Shown here piece by piece: positions 1 through 9,490 of a DNA stretch of 40,506 bases. The DNA is taken from IMG/VR virus record IMGVR_UViG_3300043313_000240, positions 1 through 40,506 of that record. One strand, 5' to 3'. Every line of letters starts with the position of its first letter. Positions within the stretch are counted from its first letter, which is position 1. The translations under genes were made by a program, and so were the position numbers. A model generated the notes under the pieces. The model worked only from the letters and a program-made list of their open reading frames with translations, did no database searches and had not been told where the DNA came from. The stretch comes from a virus.

Positions 1-57
1 TGAAGCCTCCCGCGGGCTGCTGGGGTGGCTGCGGAGCCTGAACGGGCGGCTGCGGCT
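1..57. repeat. 57-bp terminal direct repeat (circular join)
   Basis: Bases 1-57 are identical to bases 40450-40506. The reading frame entering from 601 (minus strand) continues in frame from base 1 into 40449, so this is the overlap of a circular or circularly permuted genome rather than two biological copies. Unit length is 40,449 bp. A 57-bp overlap is much shorter than typical T7-like terminal repeats and looks like an assembler overlap. Confidence 0.93.
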
Positions 58-601
58 GCACTTGCACGGGGGGCGGAGCGGGCGGGGGCGGGGGAGCCTG
101 CAAAGGCCCCGGCTGCACGACGCGTCCATTGACGATTTGCGGGCGCGTCGGCTCCCGGTAGGGCGCGTCAGGCGCATCATTCGGCAGCGCGTCAGCAGGC
201 ACCGGCACGCTCCCCGGCACCGGCCCGTTATTGTCAACGATGGGGGGTCTTGCGATAGGCTGCTGCGCCAGCGGCGGAGCTACGGTATTGGCGTCAGTAG
301 GTGCGTAGGAGCGGGCGACCGGCGCAGGCGCCCCGTCCGCACCCGGCGGCCCGGTGTAGCCAGCAGCACTGGTCTGCCCTTCCTTGTCCAGCCGCTCCAG
401 ATCGACCGCCATGCGGCGGTCGCCAAGCGCGTCACCGATTGCGGCTAGGCCCTCGCCGAAGGTCTTCGGGTAGGCGCGCTTTTGTATCATCTGCGCCAGC
501 GCAATCCGCTCCCGCAGCTTCAGGTTCGCACTGGGGCCGTTCTGGAAGAAGTACGACTGCAGCAGGCTGTTGACCGGGTTGTTGTTGTCCGTGGTTGACA
601 T
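1..601 (-). CDS. Internal virion (ejection) protein, N-terminal part (continues at 40449)
   Basis: This is the 5' part of a 629-residue protein whose 3' part lies at 39161-40449. The ATG at 601 overlaps the upstream stop (TAATG), and codon 201 is split over the join (bases 1, 40449, 40448). The N-terminus (MSTTDNNNPVNSLLQ) is followed by a helical stretch (about 25-80). Residues about 80-215 are Pro/Ala/Gln-rich low complexity. Such disordered N-termini, placed between tail-hub and fibre genes, are usual for podovirus internal proteins that are ejected with the DNA. No enzymatic motif was seen. Annotating the window as linear would truncate this gene. Confidence 0.8.
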   Translation of the reverse strand, partial: MSTTDNNNPVNSLLQSYFFQNGPSANLKLRERIALAQMIQKRAYPKTFGEGLAAIGDALGDRRMAVDLERLDKEGQTSAAGYTGPPGADGAPAPVARSYAPTDANTVAPPLAQQPIARPPIVDNNGPVPGSVPVPADALPNDAPDAPYREPTRPQIVNGRVVQPGPLQAPPPPPAPPPVQVQPQPPVQAPQPPQQPAGGF

Positions 602-1998
602 TATGCGGCCCTCATTATGCTGCCCATGACCTTGGCCGGGTAGATGTGCTTGACGCCGTCGCGCGTCGTGACGGCGCTCTTGTCGATTTTCTCAACATCC
701 TGCGCCATCGGTCCGACATGCCGTGTGTCCTCGCCCTTGTAGGACCACTCCGAGATCGGCAGCGGCTTGCGCTTGCCGTCCTCGCCCGCCGCGAACACCG
801 TGCCCATCGGGATGATGTTTTCCTTGGACCGCTCGTCCGACCTGATCGCTCCGGCACCGAGGCCGAGCAGGCCGCCCATGGTCGCGTTCCAGCTGCTTGT
901 TGCAGTCTGGTAGTTCTGTTGCTGCTGGGCAAAATTCTGGTTGATCAACCCACCGATGTCGGTAGTGGCGATCTGCGACCCCGGAGTATTGACGAAGTTC
1001 GGCGCGGAAACCTGACTACCCGAGAGAAGCCCGGAGATTTCATTCAGCGGCTGGTTTCTCTGTGCGTACTGCTCCTGCATGTACTGGTTACGCCAGGCGT
1101 TCTGGGCGTTAAAGCCCGACTGCTGCTGCGCCAGCTGCTGCGCCGCTCCGGTATTGTAGAAGCCCGCCGCAGCCGCGTTTTGCGAGTTTTGCTGCGCCTG
1201 CGCGGAGTTGGCGAACGACCCAGAGCCCAAGTTCTGCGTGTATTGCTGCTGCTGGGCAGCATTCTGAAAGCCCGCACGCTGTGCGGCCATGTCCATCATG
1301 CGCTGCTGCTCTTGGCCGCCCTGCGCGGTGACGGCGAGGCGGGCGTCGTTGGACTGCCGGTTGTAGTCGTCCATCGCCGAGGTGTAGGCCTGACTGCCGT
1401 AGCGGATGCCCTGATCGGCGAGGCGCTGCTCGATCGCGGAGCGGTCCTTGGCCAGCTGCGGATTGAGGCGGCCATAGAGGCTCTCCTCGACGCGGCTGCG
1501 ATCGGCGCTGAAATTGTCTGAAGGTCCGTAGTCACGGGTGATGGCACCGGCGTCACCGAGACCGGTCTGGATCTGACCACCCATGTCATACGACGTTCGC
1601 GCCTGCGGCGCATTCAGAATACCCTGCGCGTTGCCAGCAGCAGGCGCGCCTGAGTTCGGATCGAACGGCGAATTGAGGATATTCCCCGCGCGCAGGGACT
1701 GCTCCTGACCCGCCATGGCCAAATTGAACTGCGTCATGTCACGTTGCGACTGGATATCCCGCTGTATCGGCGTCTGCTGCTGCGTCGCAGTAAAACGCGG
1801 GATATTGTAGGTCGAGCCGGTGGTGGGATCGGTCCAGCTGTAGCTGCCGGTCTGGTCGTAGGTCAAATTGCCGTTTGGCGTGACCTGATTGGTGTTGTTG
1901 AGAAACGAATTTGCCACCGCCGTCGAGACGTTGGTGCCGGTCTGCGCGGCTGCGGTCGCGATCGGGTTGGGCGGCTGCGGTGCGTCGGGTTTGGACAC
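601..1998 (-). CDS. Virion protein with C-terminal S74-type intramolecular chaperone domain
   Basis: 465 residues starting at GTG 1998 with AGGAGG eight bases upstream. Residues about 170-350 are Gln/Ala-rich and helical (many Q-Q runs). The C-terminal 80 residues match the Peptidase_S74 / endosialidase-chaperone domain: SDERSKENI (putative Ser-Lys dyad), then HVGPMAQDVEKID and a closing IYPAKVMG block. In the family this domain trimerises a fibre and then cleaves itself off. The body here lacks beta-repeat fibre character and sits among internal virion genes, so it may be an internal or tail-tip protein rather than a receptor fibre. Its stop overlaps the next start (TAATG). Confidence 0.75.
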   Translation of the reverse strand: MSKPDAPQPPNPIATAAAQTGTNVSTAVANSFLNNTNQVTPNGNLTYDQTGSYSWTDPTTGSTYNIPRFTATQQQTPIQRDIQSQRDMTQFNLAMAGQEQSLRAGNILNSPFDPNSGAPAAGNAQGILNAPQARTSYDMGGQIQTGLGDAGAITRDYGPSDNFSADRSRVEESLYGRLNPQLAKDRSAIEQRLADQGIRYGSQAYTSAMDDYNRQSNDARLAVTAQGGQEQQRMMDMAAQRAGFQNAAQQQQYTQNLGSGSFANSAQAQQNSQNAAAAGFYNTGAAQQLAQQQSGFNAQNAWRNQYMQEQYAQRNQPLNEISGLLSGSQVSAPNFVNTPGSQIATTDIGGLINQNFAQQQQNYQTATSSWNATMGGLLGLGAGAIRSDERSKENIIPMGTVFAAGEDGKRKPLPISEWSYKGEDTRHVGPMAQDVEKIDKSAVTTRDGVKHIYPAKVMGSIMRAA

Positions 1999-2013
1999 TT
2001 TTTCGGCCTCCTG

Positions 2014-2286
2014 TCACATGCCCGGCATGGGCGGTTGCTGCATCGGCTGTTGTGGCTGCTGTGGCTGCATTATCCCGCCCAGCGCGCCTGCCATCATCGG
2101 CTGTTGCTGGCCCACTGGCGCGCCTTGCGCTGGCATGCCCTGTTGCTGCGGCATCGGGGCGGCCTGCTGCGGCATCCCCATCTGCGGCTGCTGCATCTGC
2201 GGCTGCGGACTGGCAATGTTCATCAGCGCCTGCGTGATGGCGTCGCGCTGGCCGCTCTGTGAGGGGTCTAGGTACTGGGCGGGCAT
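2014..2286 (-). CDS. Small Gln/Met/Pro-rich virion-block protein
   Basis: 90 residues; the ATG overlaps the stop of the upstream acetyltransferase gene (TGATG). The N-terminal 25 residues include QRDAITQALMNIA, a short helix-like motif that recurs in other virion-block proteins of this genome. The rest is low complexity (runs of QQP, PQM, GMP). I recognise no family. Its position in the tail/internal-protein block suggests a minor virion component or assembly factor. Composition alone cannot assign function. Confidence 0.65.
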   Translation of the reverse strand: MPAQYLDPSQSGQRDAITQALMNIASPQPQMQQPQMGMPQQAAPMPQQQGMPAQGAPVGQQQPMMAGALGGIMQPQQPQQPMQQPPMPGM

Positions 2287-2762
2287 CAGGCTGCTTCCTT
2301 CTGATCGTTAGCCGGTCGATGCCGGTTAGCGTTGTAGCGGCTTTGCTCCCAATCTTCCACGGTCAAGGTGGCGACGACGCCGTCGCGATCGCGTCCGCCG
2401 AGCCGCTTGATGTAATGAAACGTGAAGCCGACCGCGGCGGCAATCCGCAACACCGGCTCGTTGTCGGCCATCGTCGTTTTTATCAGCATCTGACAGCCGA
2501 CTTGGTAGAACGGGTAGTCGTACATGACCTGGATGGTGCGCCTCGACAGCCAGTAGGTGCCCGGGATGGCGGCACCGCTCATCTCGATCGTCCCCGTCTC
2601 GGGGCACCAGTTGCGGTAGACCAGCCCGCCGATCAGATAGCCGTCGTGGTCGAGCACGCCGATCGACGAGCACGCGCCGAAGCCACGCTCGCGGCACTCG
2701 GGAATGAGCGAGGCCACAAACGGCGCGACGAAGTCAGTCTTGTCGAAGACGTAGCCGAGCAT
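2286..2762 (-). CDS. GNAT-family N-acetyltransferase
   Basis: 158 residues, TAATG overlap with the upstream gene. The pattern fits the GNAT fold: the beta-hairpin strands IGVLDHDGYLIGGLVYRN, then IEMSGAAIPG, then a helix with YPFYQVGCQMLIKTT where the acetyl-CoA pyrophosphate loop is expected, then DNEPVLRIAAAVGFTFHYIKR, the typical 'N-x-x-x-x-R-x-A-x-x-x-G-F' end of the fold. GNAT proteins of this size are frequent in podovirus structural operons. Substrate is unknown; it could modify a virion or host protein. Confidence 0.8.
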   Translation of the reverse strand: MLGYVFDKTDFVAPFVASLIPECRERGFGACSSIGVLDHDGYLIGGLVYRNWCPETGTIEMSGAAIPGTYWLSRRTIQVMYDYPFYQVGCQMLIKTTMADNEPVLRIAAAVGFTFHYIKRLGGRDRDGVVATLTVEDWEQSRYNANRHRPANDQKEAA

Positions 2763-4465
2763 TAGCCGCCGCCTCCGTAGTAGTCATTGTGTATCGGTAT
2801 AGACAGTCCGCGGTTTGTATCGGCCAGTTCACGCTGCGCCTGCAAAGTCAGGAAGTCTGTATTCGGGTCGCCGAAGCGGTTCTCGATCTGCGCCTGCGCT
2901 GTGTTCCCGGTGTACGGGAACGCTGTGAACACGTCCTGCTGCGGCCCGATCACGCTGTGACCACCGGGTGCCGCGCCGTAAGTATTGATGTCGCCGCCGA
3001 GGGTATTGTCTACCCTGTTGCCGTAGTCCGTGGTCGGCCTGACCCCGCTGTCACCAAAGGCCCCGCCGCTACCAAAATACTGATTGAACCGATCCGCGGT
3101 CCAGCCGGGGAAGTCTGCCGGGGTGTACCCCATCGGGTTCCGAAGACTGCTCGTGTACCTGTCGAACTCGCTGCCAAACGGCGTGATGTTCGGGCTGTAG
3201 GGCACTGGCATATCCATGTTGGGGACCGCCCCACGGTTCTGCGTCCACGTATCTGGATACGACGGCGCGGGGGTCGGTGTCTGCTGCAGCATCGCCATTG
3301 CGATCGCATCGCGATTGCCGCCACCACCCCCGCCGAGGTTGCCGCCACTGCTGCCGCCAAACTGCCGGTTAAACCACTCCTGTGTCTGACCGGGGAAGTC
3401 AGCAAGGGTGTAGCCCATCGGGTTGCCGCCTTGGCCGCCGATCGGGCCGCTACCGCTCCAGCCGCCGCCGGAGCTATTGAAGCCTTGAACGTCGTTCGGG
3501 GTAGCCGGGACATTAGGCGGCGGGAGGTTGTAACTGCGGCCATTGGAGACGCCGCCGTCGTAGATGATCTGCGGGAGCTGCAGGTCGGGCAGCGCGGTCA
3601 CGCCGCCGGGTCCGGAGAGCACAGAGGGAGCGTAGAACGAACCGCCACCAACGGCACCACCACCACCGCCGCCACCGGCGCTGCCGGGGCCAAAATACTG
3701 TTCAAACCGCTCCGAAGACCAGCCCGGAAAGTCAGCGAGCGTGTAACCCATCGGGTTCATCGCGCTAGGGCCGCCACCGCTGCCGACATTGACGCCGCGG
3801 TTGCCATAATCATTGTAGGCGGGCTGCACGTCCATCGCCGCGGGCCGGTTCTGCTGCGTCGGCGAGTAGCTTGGCGCGGCGCTCTGCATTGTCAGCGACT
3901 GGTCGGGAACGTAGCCAAGTAGCCGCTGGCTGTCGGCTGCTGTCGGTACACCTTGAATGCCGCCGCCTCCCGCACTGGGACCGTTAAGCGCCCACCACCA
4001 GTCTGCAGTGCCTGCCGGAGGAGCATTGTATCCGGCGTCGCTATAGCGATAGTCAGTGCCACTCGTCGTCGGCGGGCTGTAAGACTGCTGCGGCGTGTAG
4101 CCGTAGTTGGGTCCAAGGTCCGTCGGCTGGTAGTAAGTCTGGCCGCCGCCGCCACCGCCACCCATCGGCGTGCCGCTGTAGGAGCTTAGGCCGCCTGCAT
4201 TGCCGGGGCTGTAGGTGCCGGGGGCTGCGGCTGCGCCGATGTTTCCGAGCGCAGCGGCACCTGCAGCGGCGTATCTCCCGGTGTCGTTGATGCCCTGCTG
4301 AAGCTGGTTGGTGCCAGCCTGCCCCATCGCATTCGCGGTCGCTAGCGTGTTATTAATCTGCTGCGTGTTGTAGTTCATGTTGTTCATGAACTGCGCGTTG
4401 CTCATGCCTGTGCCGTAGAATAACGGCGCTCCGCCAGGTCCTGTCGCCCAATAACCATCTGACAT
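2762..4465 (-). CDS. Gly-rich virion protein with three NPMGYT repeats
   Basis: 567 residues; AGGAGAG lies upstream of the ATG. Most of the chain is Gly/Tyr/Asn/Pro-rich and probably disordered. Three copies of a 22-23 residue unit, NPMGYT-x-ADFPG-x5-F-x3-FG, start near residues 236, 346 and 442 and are separated by poly-glycine linkers. Another segment reads NRDAIAMAMLQQ (near residue 388), matching a motif in three other virion-block genes. No known domain was recognised. Position between tail hub and acetyltransferase suggests a tail or internal virion protein; the repeats could be docking helices. Confidence 0.7.
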   Translation of the reverse strand: MSDGYWATGPGGAPLFYGTGMSNAQFMNNMNYNTQQINNTLATANAMGQAGTNQLQQGINDTGRYAAAGAAALGNIGAAAAPGTYSPGNAGGLSSYSGTPMGGGGGGGQTYYQPTDLGPNYGYTPQQSYSPPTTSGTDYRYSDAGYNAPPAGTADWWWALNGPSAGGGGIQGVPTAADSQRLLGYVPDQSLTMQSAAPSYSPTQQNRPAAMDVQPAYNDYGNRGVNVGSGGGPSAMNPMGYTLADFPGWSSERFEQYFGPGSAGGGGGGGAVGGGSFYAPSVLSGPGGVTALPDLQLPQIIYDGGVSNGRSYNLPPPNVPATPNDVQGFNSSGGGWSGSGPIGGQGGNPMGYTLADFPGQTQEWFNRQFGGSSGGNLGGGGGGNRDAIAMAMLQQTPTPAPSYPDTWTQNRGAVPNMDMPVPYSPNITPFGSEFDRYTSSLRNPMGYTPADFPGWTADRFNQYFGSGGAFGDSGVRPTTDYGNRVDNTLGGDINTYGAAPGGHSVIGPQQDVFTAFPYTGNTAQAQIENRFGDPNTDFLTLQAQRELADTNRGLSIPIHNDYYGGGG

Positions 4466-4474
4466 AACGCTCTC

Positions 4475-6310
4475 CTATACGACGACGGCGTCGCGCTCGA
4501 ATGTTGCGGCGATACTAATGAGATCGACGATCGGCTTGGCTTGTTGCGATACCGTTACCTGCACGATCGGCGCGTGGCTGTAGCCGGTCATGCCGATCGA
4601 AACCCAGCCAGTGTTTTGCGCACGGGACACCGGCGCACTGGCGTCCCATTTTGCGAAATCCCACAACCCCTCGTCCCAGAGGTCGAGTGGCCCGGGGTCG
4701 TTTCCGATCGGAGGCGGCTGCGGTATTGTCACGACGTAGTCGGTGGTCGCCGACAGCTGCGGTATATACGGCTCGTTCGGGCGCGCGAAGAACGACGCCC
4801 GCGCCTGCCGCCACGTCACCGTCTGCGATGTCGCGTTGAACATTTCCCATCCGCCGACAATCGTGGCGACATACGGCGCGCCATTGTCCTTGCCCGTTTG
4901 ATCAGCTTGCATGATCTGGCCGGTCTGGGTGCCGAAGTACATGCTGCCGTTTATCTTGGCGAAACACATGGCGTCCCAACCGGTAAAGCGTGCCCATGCC
5001 GTGGTTGCCTGATTAACGACCGCGCAGAGCTGCTTGCCGGGAGCACCGCCGGGCCACGTCACGAACATGCCGCCGTACTCGTCCCACTTGCACATCGTCC
5101 ACGGATAGCGACGCTTGGCGATCGCCTCCTCGCGCCACATCGGCTTGATGGCGCGGGTGATGGCGGCCAGCTCCAGTTCGGCACGGTCCTTGGTGATGGC
5201 TCCAGACGTCGGAATGATGCCGTCTACAGTGGCAATCAACAGATCGCCGCCGACGAGAATGTGCGCGTTCATGCCGAGCGGCGGCGACATCTCGTAGCGC
5301 CCCTCCTGCCGCCAGTTGGCGGCGACAGACGGGTCGCTGCCGGTGAAGATCAGCAGCTCACCGAGGTCGGTGCAGAATACCAGCTTGTCGTCGATGCCGT
5401 CGCCTGCATCAATTGACCACGCCGCGCAAAACAGCAGCTTGCCGCCCTTCGTCGCCGCGCCCGACAGCGGGATCATGTTCAAATTGCCGCCGACCGCATT
5501 AAGCGGTAGATACCACGCGTTCATGCTGTTCTTCTCGATGAAGAACAGGCGTCCGCGGTACTTGCAGACGTAGACAAGATTGGCACCGCCATCGACCGTC
5601 GCGCCAGGATACGCCACCAAGTCAACATCGATCGTTGACGGCTTGCCCGCAGGCGGCACGTAGCCATTGATCAGCACTTCCCAGTCGGTGCCGTTATAAC
5701 GCAGCGGCGGATCACCGGCGTCGTTGACCACAATCATCCAGTCGCCACCGGCGTTCGACATCTGCGCGGAGGCGTAGTTGCCGGAAGTCTGGCCCGTTTT
5801 CACCGCGGCAGGTGCCTGCACCTTCGTCCACGCGGCTGGTATTGCCGTGCGGAATTGCGCAAAAGTCAGCGGCATTGCGCCGCTGATGTGCGTGATGTTG
5901 GCGCGCCAGATGGTGCCGTCTGCGGTATCCGTCGCAAAATCTCCGACGTTATAGATGGTGACGTTTTGCCAGTTCGAGGAAACGCCGGTCAGCGCAGAAT
6001 ACGTCACGTCGTACAGTTTAGTGGCGTTGCCAGCGAACATTTTCTGAACGCTGGAAGACACGTAGCTGAAGGCGCTGATAACCGGCGTTGCCTCCGGCAG
6101 CTGGCACCACAGGCTACAGCCGCCACGCAGGCTCGCCCCGCGCATCGTCGGCTTCCAGTTGTCCATGACCACTGCGCCGCCCGGCTGCATGTAGGTCTCA
6201 TTTTCATTTAAAATCAGCCCGCGCGTCGGTGCCGGGATCGTCACGGTCTGCAGCTGCTGCGCGACCTGCGCAGGCACTGCCGAACGGCGGAAGAACTGGT
6301 GCTGGCTCAT
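4475..6310 (-). CDS. Tail hub / head-completion protein, beta-propeller-like
   Basis: 611 residues. It starts with a short basic segment, then PAPTRGLILNENETYMQPGGAVVMDNWKP, an opening typical of podovirus tail-hub or P22 gp10-like stabilisation proteins. The body alternates short strands rich in aromatic residues (LVYVCKYRGRLFFIEKNS, GELLIFTGSDPS, NGSMYFGTQTGQIMQADQTG), as in beta-propeller folds. It follows the collagen-like fibre genes with 1 bp between stop and start, which fits a nozzle/hub that anchors fibres. Length is close to such proteins. Exact equivalence to P22 gp10 or T7 gp12 is inferred. Confidence 0.7.
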   Translation of the reverse strand: MSQHQFFRRSAVPAQVAQQLQTVTIPAPTRGLILNENETYMQPGGAVVMDNWKPTMRGASLRGGCSLWCQLPEATPVISAFSYVSSSVQKMFAGNATKLYDVTYSALTGVSSNWQNVTIYNVGDFATDTADGTIWRANITHISGAMPLTFAQFRTAIPAAWTKVQAPAAVKTGQTSGNYASAQMSNAGGDWMIVVNDAGDPPLRYNGTDWEVLINGYVPPAGKPSTIDVDLVAYPGATVDGGANLVYVCKYRGRLFFIEKNSMNAWYLPLNAVGGNLNMIPLSGAATKGGKLLFCAAWSIDAGDGIDDKLVFCTDLGELLIFTGSDPSVAANWRQEGRYEMSPPLGMNAHILVGGDLLIATVDGIIPTSGAITKDRAELELAAITRAIKPMWREEAIAKRRYPWTMCKWDEYGGMFVTWPGGAPGKQLCAVVNQATTAWARFTGWDAMCFAKINGSMYFGTQTGQIMQADQTGKDNGAPYVATIVGGWEMFNATSQTVTWRQARASFFARPNEPYIPQLSATTDYVVTIPQPPPIGNDPGPLDLWDEGLWDFAKWDASAPVSRAQNTGWVSIGMTGYSHAPIVQVTVSQQAKPIVDLISIAATFERDAVVV

Positions 6311-6311
6311 G

Positions 6312-7139
6312 CTAACCCCACCTTCCCGGCACGGCGGTAGCGAGGGCAGCGGCTATGGCGTCGTCTACGTATTTCTTGGTGGCGGCATGAAGGTCGGCAG
6401 TCGGCGCCGCCGCCAGCAACAGCGCCCCCGTCATGGAGCCGCCCGCTTTGGCGAGCTTCTCGCTGTCGAGTTCATTGATTGCGCCCTGCACATTGGATGC
6501 AGCGATGTCGCCGCCGGGCGTAAACGTAACGCCAGACGCCACCGTCGTACCTGCTGGCCCGGTCGCGCCAGTGTCGCCCTTCGGCCCCTGTGCGCCGGTA
6601 GCACCTGGCGCTCCGGTTGCGCCGGTCGTTCCGGCGGGCCCCTGCAGACCCGTTGCGCCGGTCGCTCCAGTCGCGCCGGGATCACCCTTGTCGCCCTTTG
6701 GCCCCTGTGCGCCCGCCGTACCGGCGGCACCCGTTGCGCCTGTTGCGCCTGTTGCGCCCTGCGGCCCGGTCAGCCCGGTGGCTCCCACAGGGCCTTGCGG
6801 TCCGGTTGCTCCCGTTGGACCCGGTGGACCCTGTATTGGGCCAGCGTTGATCCACACCCCGGTTTCGGTGTCCCAGACCCACATGTCTCCGGTTGCCGTG
6901 ACGACATAGGCGTCGCCGTCACTATTGCCGGTCGGAGGCAGGGCACCGACAGTCGCCACCTGACCCTTGAAGTTAATGCCCGTCCCGGCCGCGCCCTGCG
7001 GGCCTGTGGGGCCAGCCGGACCCTGTGGCCCAGTGGTGCCAGTGCCGGGCGGGCCTTGCGGTCCAGTCGGCCCGGCAGGCCCCGCGAGAGCGAGGTTTTG
7101 CCATCCTGTCGAGGTGCGAACGCGAACGGCGTAGTTCAT
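6312..7139 (-). CDS. Collagen-like tail fibre / appendage protein
   Basis: 275 residues from ATG 7139, which overlaps the upstream stop (ATGA). Two collagen-like Gly-x-y tracts (about 19-50 and 103-200) flank a globular insert with [14 protein letters not shown]. Tracts of [16 protein letters not shown] type are classic trimeric phage collagen-like domains. The C-terminus has [19 protein letters not shown] and [16 protein letters not shown], a common phage fibre ending. It probably forms a trimeric tail or head appendage. A longer frame upstream to 7202 would start inside the neighbour and lacks a ribosome site. Confidence 0.8.
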   Translation of the reverse strand: MNYAVRVRTSTGWQNLALAGPAGPTGPQGPPGTGTTGPQGPAGPTGPQGAAGTGINFKGQVATVGALPPTGNSDGDAYVVTATGDMWVWDTETGVWINAGPIQGPPGPTGATGPQGPVGATGLTGPQGATGATGATGAAGTAGAQGPKGDKGDPGATGATGATGLQGPAGTTGATGAPGATGAQGPKGDTGATGPAGTTVASGVTFTPGGDIAASNVQGAINELDSEKLAKAGGSMTGALLLAAAPTADLHAATKKYVDDAIAAALATAVPGRWG

Positions 7140-8047
7140 GTCAATGCCACCTGTTTCGTGACGCCGTTGATGCGAATAAACAGGCCAGCCTCCGTCATCC
7201 ACATCTCGCCATCGATTGGATCTACGGGAGTGGCGCGGGGAGCCATACGCAAGGCACCCGAGATGGTGAACGTGCCATCGTCGCCGAAAATGTGTGTCGC
7301 TACGGTCGCGGCCGCATTGATCAGCGAAAGGCTTGGAGTTGCTCCGGGGTTCGTCCGCATGAACCGGGTGTAGCCCGCGATATTTTTCCAGAACACGCCG
7401 CCATAGTCGCCCGACGATACCGACAGGTTACCCGTCATCTCGTCGCCGGTCGTATTGACGTAGCGGACGTCGGCATCGGCTTGGCTGATGCCGCCCCCGC
7501 CACTGCCGCCCGTGACGACACTCCACGCCGCATCCTTGCGCGCGTATTGCTGGCCGTCGATCGGCGCGTCCGAGAGGTTTAGCGGCGCGCCCTCGTCGGT
7601 GTCCACCCACAGCGCGCCGATCTCGACCGCGCCGGGGTCGTTTGGCTGTTCGTAGACTTCGACCTGCCCCTCGGGGCCGATCGGGCCTGTCGGTCCCGCA
7701 ACGCCCTGCGGGCCCACATTACCCTGTGGCCCCGTGCTTCCGGTAGATCCCGTGGCTCCGGTCGGCCCCGTTGGTCCCGCAGGGCCCGTGTTTCCGATGT
7801 CGCCCTTGACGCCCTGCACGCCCTGCGGGCCCTGAATACCGGGGTCGCCCTTGTCGCCCTTCGGTCCCTGCACTGTGCTGGCCGCGCCGGTGTCGCCCTT
7901 GACGCCCTGTGGCCCCTGCGGGCCTGTCGGACCCGGCGGACCCGGCACAGTGCTGGGCTGGCCCGTTTCACCCTTCGGGCCGGGCGGCCCTTGCGGGCCT
8001 TGCAGAGCGACGTTGTAGACGGCGGGAGGCGGGCTTACGAAGGCCAT
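7136..8047 (-). CDS. Collagen-like tail fibre protein
   Basis: 303 residues from ATG 8047 (GGTGAG just upstream), overlapping the previous gene by 13 nt. After [16 protein letters not shown] there is a Gly-x-y tract to about residue 125, then [12 protein letters not shown], then a fibre segment with [25 protein letters not shown], a motif repeated in many fibre and decoration proteins (also in the fibre at 35990-37435). The end, [23 protein letters not shown], is a typical beta-rich cap. It is paired with the next collagen-like gene and may form hetero- or homotrimeric appendages. Confidence 0.8.
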   Translation of the reverse strand: MAFVSPPPAVYNVALQGPQGPPGPKGETGQPSTVPGPPGPTGPQGPQGVKGDTGAASTVQGPKGDKGDPGIQGPQGVQGVKGDIGNTGPAGPTGPTGATGSTGSTGPQGNVGPQGVAGPTGPIGPEGQVEVYEQPNDPGAVEIGALWVDTDEGAPLNLSDAPIDGQQYARKDAAWSVVTGGSGGGGISQADADVRYVNTTGDEMTGNLSVSSGDYGGVFWKNIAGYTRFMRTNPGATPSLSLINAAATVATHIFGDDGTFTISGALRMAPRATPVDPIDGEMWMTEAGLFIRINGVTKQVALT

Positions 8048-8772
8048 GGCGCGCTCACCTTGCCCCACGAAGAAACCTTGCGACCGATGATGATCGGTGC
8101 GGGGCTGTCGTGGCCTGCGGCGTAATTGAGAGCGTCCTCATAGGTGCCCATGTTCTCGGCGTAGCTTGCGCCGTGGTCTGCCTTCCACTGCCAGATCATG
8201 CCGAGCTTCAAGACGCGCTCGTCAAGCCGGAAGCTGTCGGCATCGTTCATGAATTGATCGCCGAAGCCGCCGCTGTTCAGCTTGATGCAGTTCTTGTCGA
8301 GGTAGGTATAGTAGGCGGAGACGCCGACCGGCATGATCGGGTGGATATGCATCTCGCCGCCCAGCTTCGTCCACTCGCCAAACGCACTGCCGTGATTGGC
8401 GAGACGGTTTTGCGTCCACTGATCGGTATCCGACACAAACGTCATCGGCTGCTGCGTCGAGGACGTGCGCCAGACATTCGATGTGAGCAGCAGGCGTTTG
8501 AAGTTGGCTGGGATGGGGAAAGCAGCGGTACCGGTGAATACACTCGTCGGGTCGGGCAGCGGCGGCACATAGGCACCATCGCCGACCATGGTGTGGGTCT
8601 GGCGCAGTTCGGTCCAGTCGCGCCCGTCATAGGCGATGCGCTGCGCCATCTCGTTGGCGAGCGCCAGCATCTCCTGCATGGTCCTGTTGCCGGTGATGCT
8701 GGAAAACACGCTGGCTGGCTGCGTTACGCCGACCACCGCGCAGACATCGCGCACCACTGACAGCAGGGTCAT
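8035..8772 (-). CDS. Head-to-tail adaptor / tail tubular protein A-like
   Basis: 245 residues. The N-terminus [25 protein letters not shown] and [23 protein letters not shown] is typical of podovirus adaptor proteins (T7 gp11 / P22 gp4-like), where helices contact the portal. A beta-rich middle ([17 protein letters not shown]) and a helical C-terminus ([19 protein letters not shown] ... [12 protein letters not shown]) complete the usual layout. It sits downstream of capsid and the coiled-coil protein and upstream of fibres and hub, as expected for a neck component. Confidence 0.75.
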   Translation of the reverse strand: MTLLSVVRDVCAVVGVTQPASVFSSITGNRTMQEMLALANEMAQRIAYDGRDWTELRQTHTMVGDGAYVPPLPDPTSVFTGTAAFPIPANFKRLLLTSNVWRTSSTQQPMTFVSDTDQWTQNRLANHGSAFGEWTKLGGEMHIHPIMPVGVSAYYTYLDKNCIKLNSGGFGDQFMNDADSFRLDERVLKLGMIWQWKADHGASYAENMGTYEDALNYAAGHDSPAPIIIGRKVSSWGKVSAPWPS

Positions 8773-8773
8773 T

Positions 8774-9490
8774 TCATGCAGCCTTGGCTGGGCGGCACTC
8801 GACCGCCATGCGGATCAGTGTCTTCTTGTTCATGTTGTTTATGTTGCCAAGCGGCTCCTGTCCGGTGTGGGTGGCGATGTACTCGCGCAGCTGTGGCAGA
8901 TCCATCTCCTCGAACTCCGCTTCGGCTTGCTGCACCATCGTCTTCTTGACAGTAGCGTCTTCCTCCAGCACCGCGTTGCGGGCGCGCAGCGCCATCAACT
9001 CGGCCTCCAGCTGCTTGTTAGGCGCAGTAGACTTGGCTTCAGTGATGTACGCCATCGCCGCGTTCTTCCACTCGCGGCCTCCGCTGCCGAGGTTCTTCAG
9101 CTCCTGGCCGTCGATCGCGGCCAGCGCCTCGACAGTGTAGATGTTCTGCGCCCGCAGCTCGGCGCGCTTGCCCTCAGAGAGGAATGGCACGTAGTCGAGT
9201 GGCGTGCCGCTCTTGGTCTGCGTGTCACGGCGCTTGAACTGCTGGTACTGGTGGCGAAACCGCTCGGCGTAGGTGACTATTTTCAACCCTCCGGTTTCCG
9301 GGTCAGGCTCCCAGTGCGATTGCGCCGTCGCCGGAAAAACCTTGATGTCGCGCGAGCCGGGAATGCGGATCTCGACCACTTCCATGTCATCGAAGATCGG
9401 CCTGCCTTCGGCGCGACTGCGTAGCTCGTTGGGGACCGGGTGCTGCTTGAACAGTGCGACGAGGGCCTCGTCGGGGTCGTTCCTTGCCAT
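8774..9490 (-). CDS. Virion-block coiled-coil protein of unknown function
   Basis: 238 residues; GGAGAG precedes the ATG. Residues about 85-130 (VPFLSEGKRAELRAQNIYTVEALAAIDGQELKNL) resemble a helix-hairpin-helix-like segment. Residues 140-195 form a predicted coiled coil (NKQLEAELMALRARNAVLEED), followed by an acidic stretch and a short C-terminal helix pair (LPQLREYIATHTG, TLIRMAVE). Similar proteins lie next to capsid genes in many phages, but I know no proven role. It is the first gene after the capsid terminator. Confidence 0.65.
   Translation of the reverse strand: MARNDPDEALVALFKQHPVPNELRSRAEGRPIFDDMEVVEIRIPGSRDIKVFPATAQSHWEPDPETGGLKIVTYAERFRHQYQQFKRRDTQTKSGTPLDYVPFLSEGKRAELRAQNIYTVEALAAIDGQELKNLGSGGREWKNAAMAYITEAKSTAPNKQLEAELMALRARNAVLEEDATVKKTMVQQAEAEFEEMDLPQLREYIATHTGQEPLGNINNMNKKTLIRMAVECRPAKAA

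Noticed and set aside
1-57. Terminal repeat as a T7-like direct terminal repeat or attachment site
   Set aside because: It is only 57 bp, lies inside a coding frame that continues across it, and has the size of an assembly overlap; no integrase is present.
601-860. S74 domain as evidence for a digestive peptidase
   Set aside because: In this family the Ser-Lys dyad performs self-cleavage of the chaperone after trimerisation, not proteolysis of other substrates.
595-1521. Long plus-strand frame opposite the S74 protein (also 2789-3922, 4541-5416, 6309-7373, 17367-18518)
   Set aside because: These are antisense shadows caused by high GC at third codon positions; the minus-strand proteins have ribosome sites, overlaps with neighbours and recognisable domains, the shadows have none.
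6500-7100. Dense short repeats as a CRISPR array or satellite
   Set aside because: They are imperfect multiples of 9 bp encoding Gly-x-y collagen-like tracts, without spacers; the same holds for 7680-7990.
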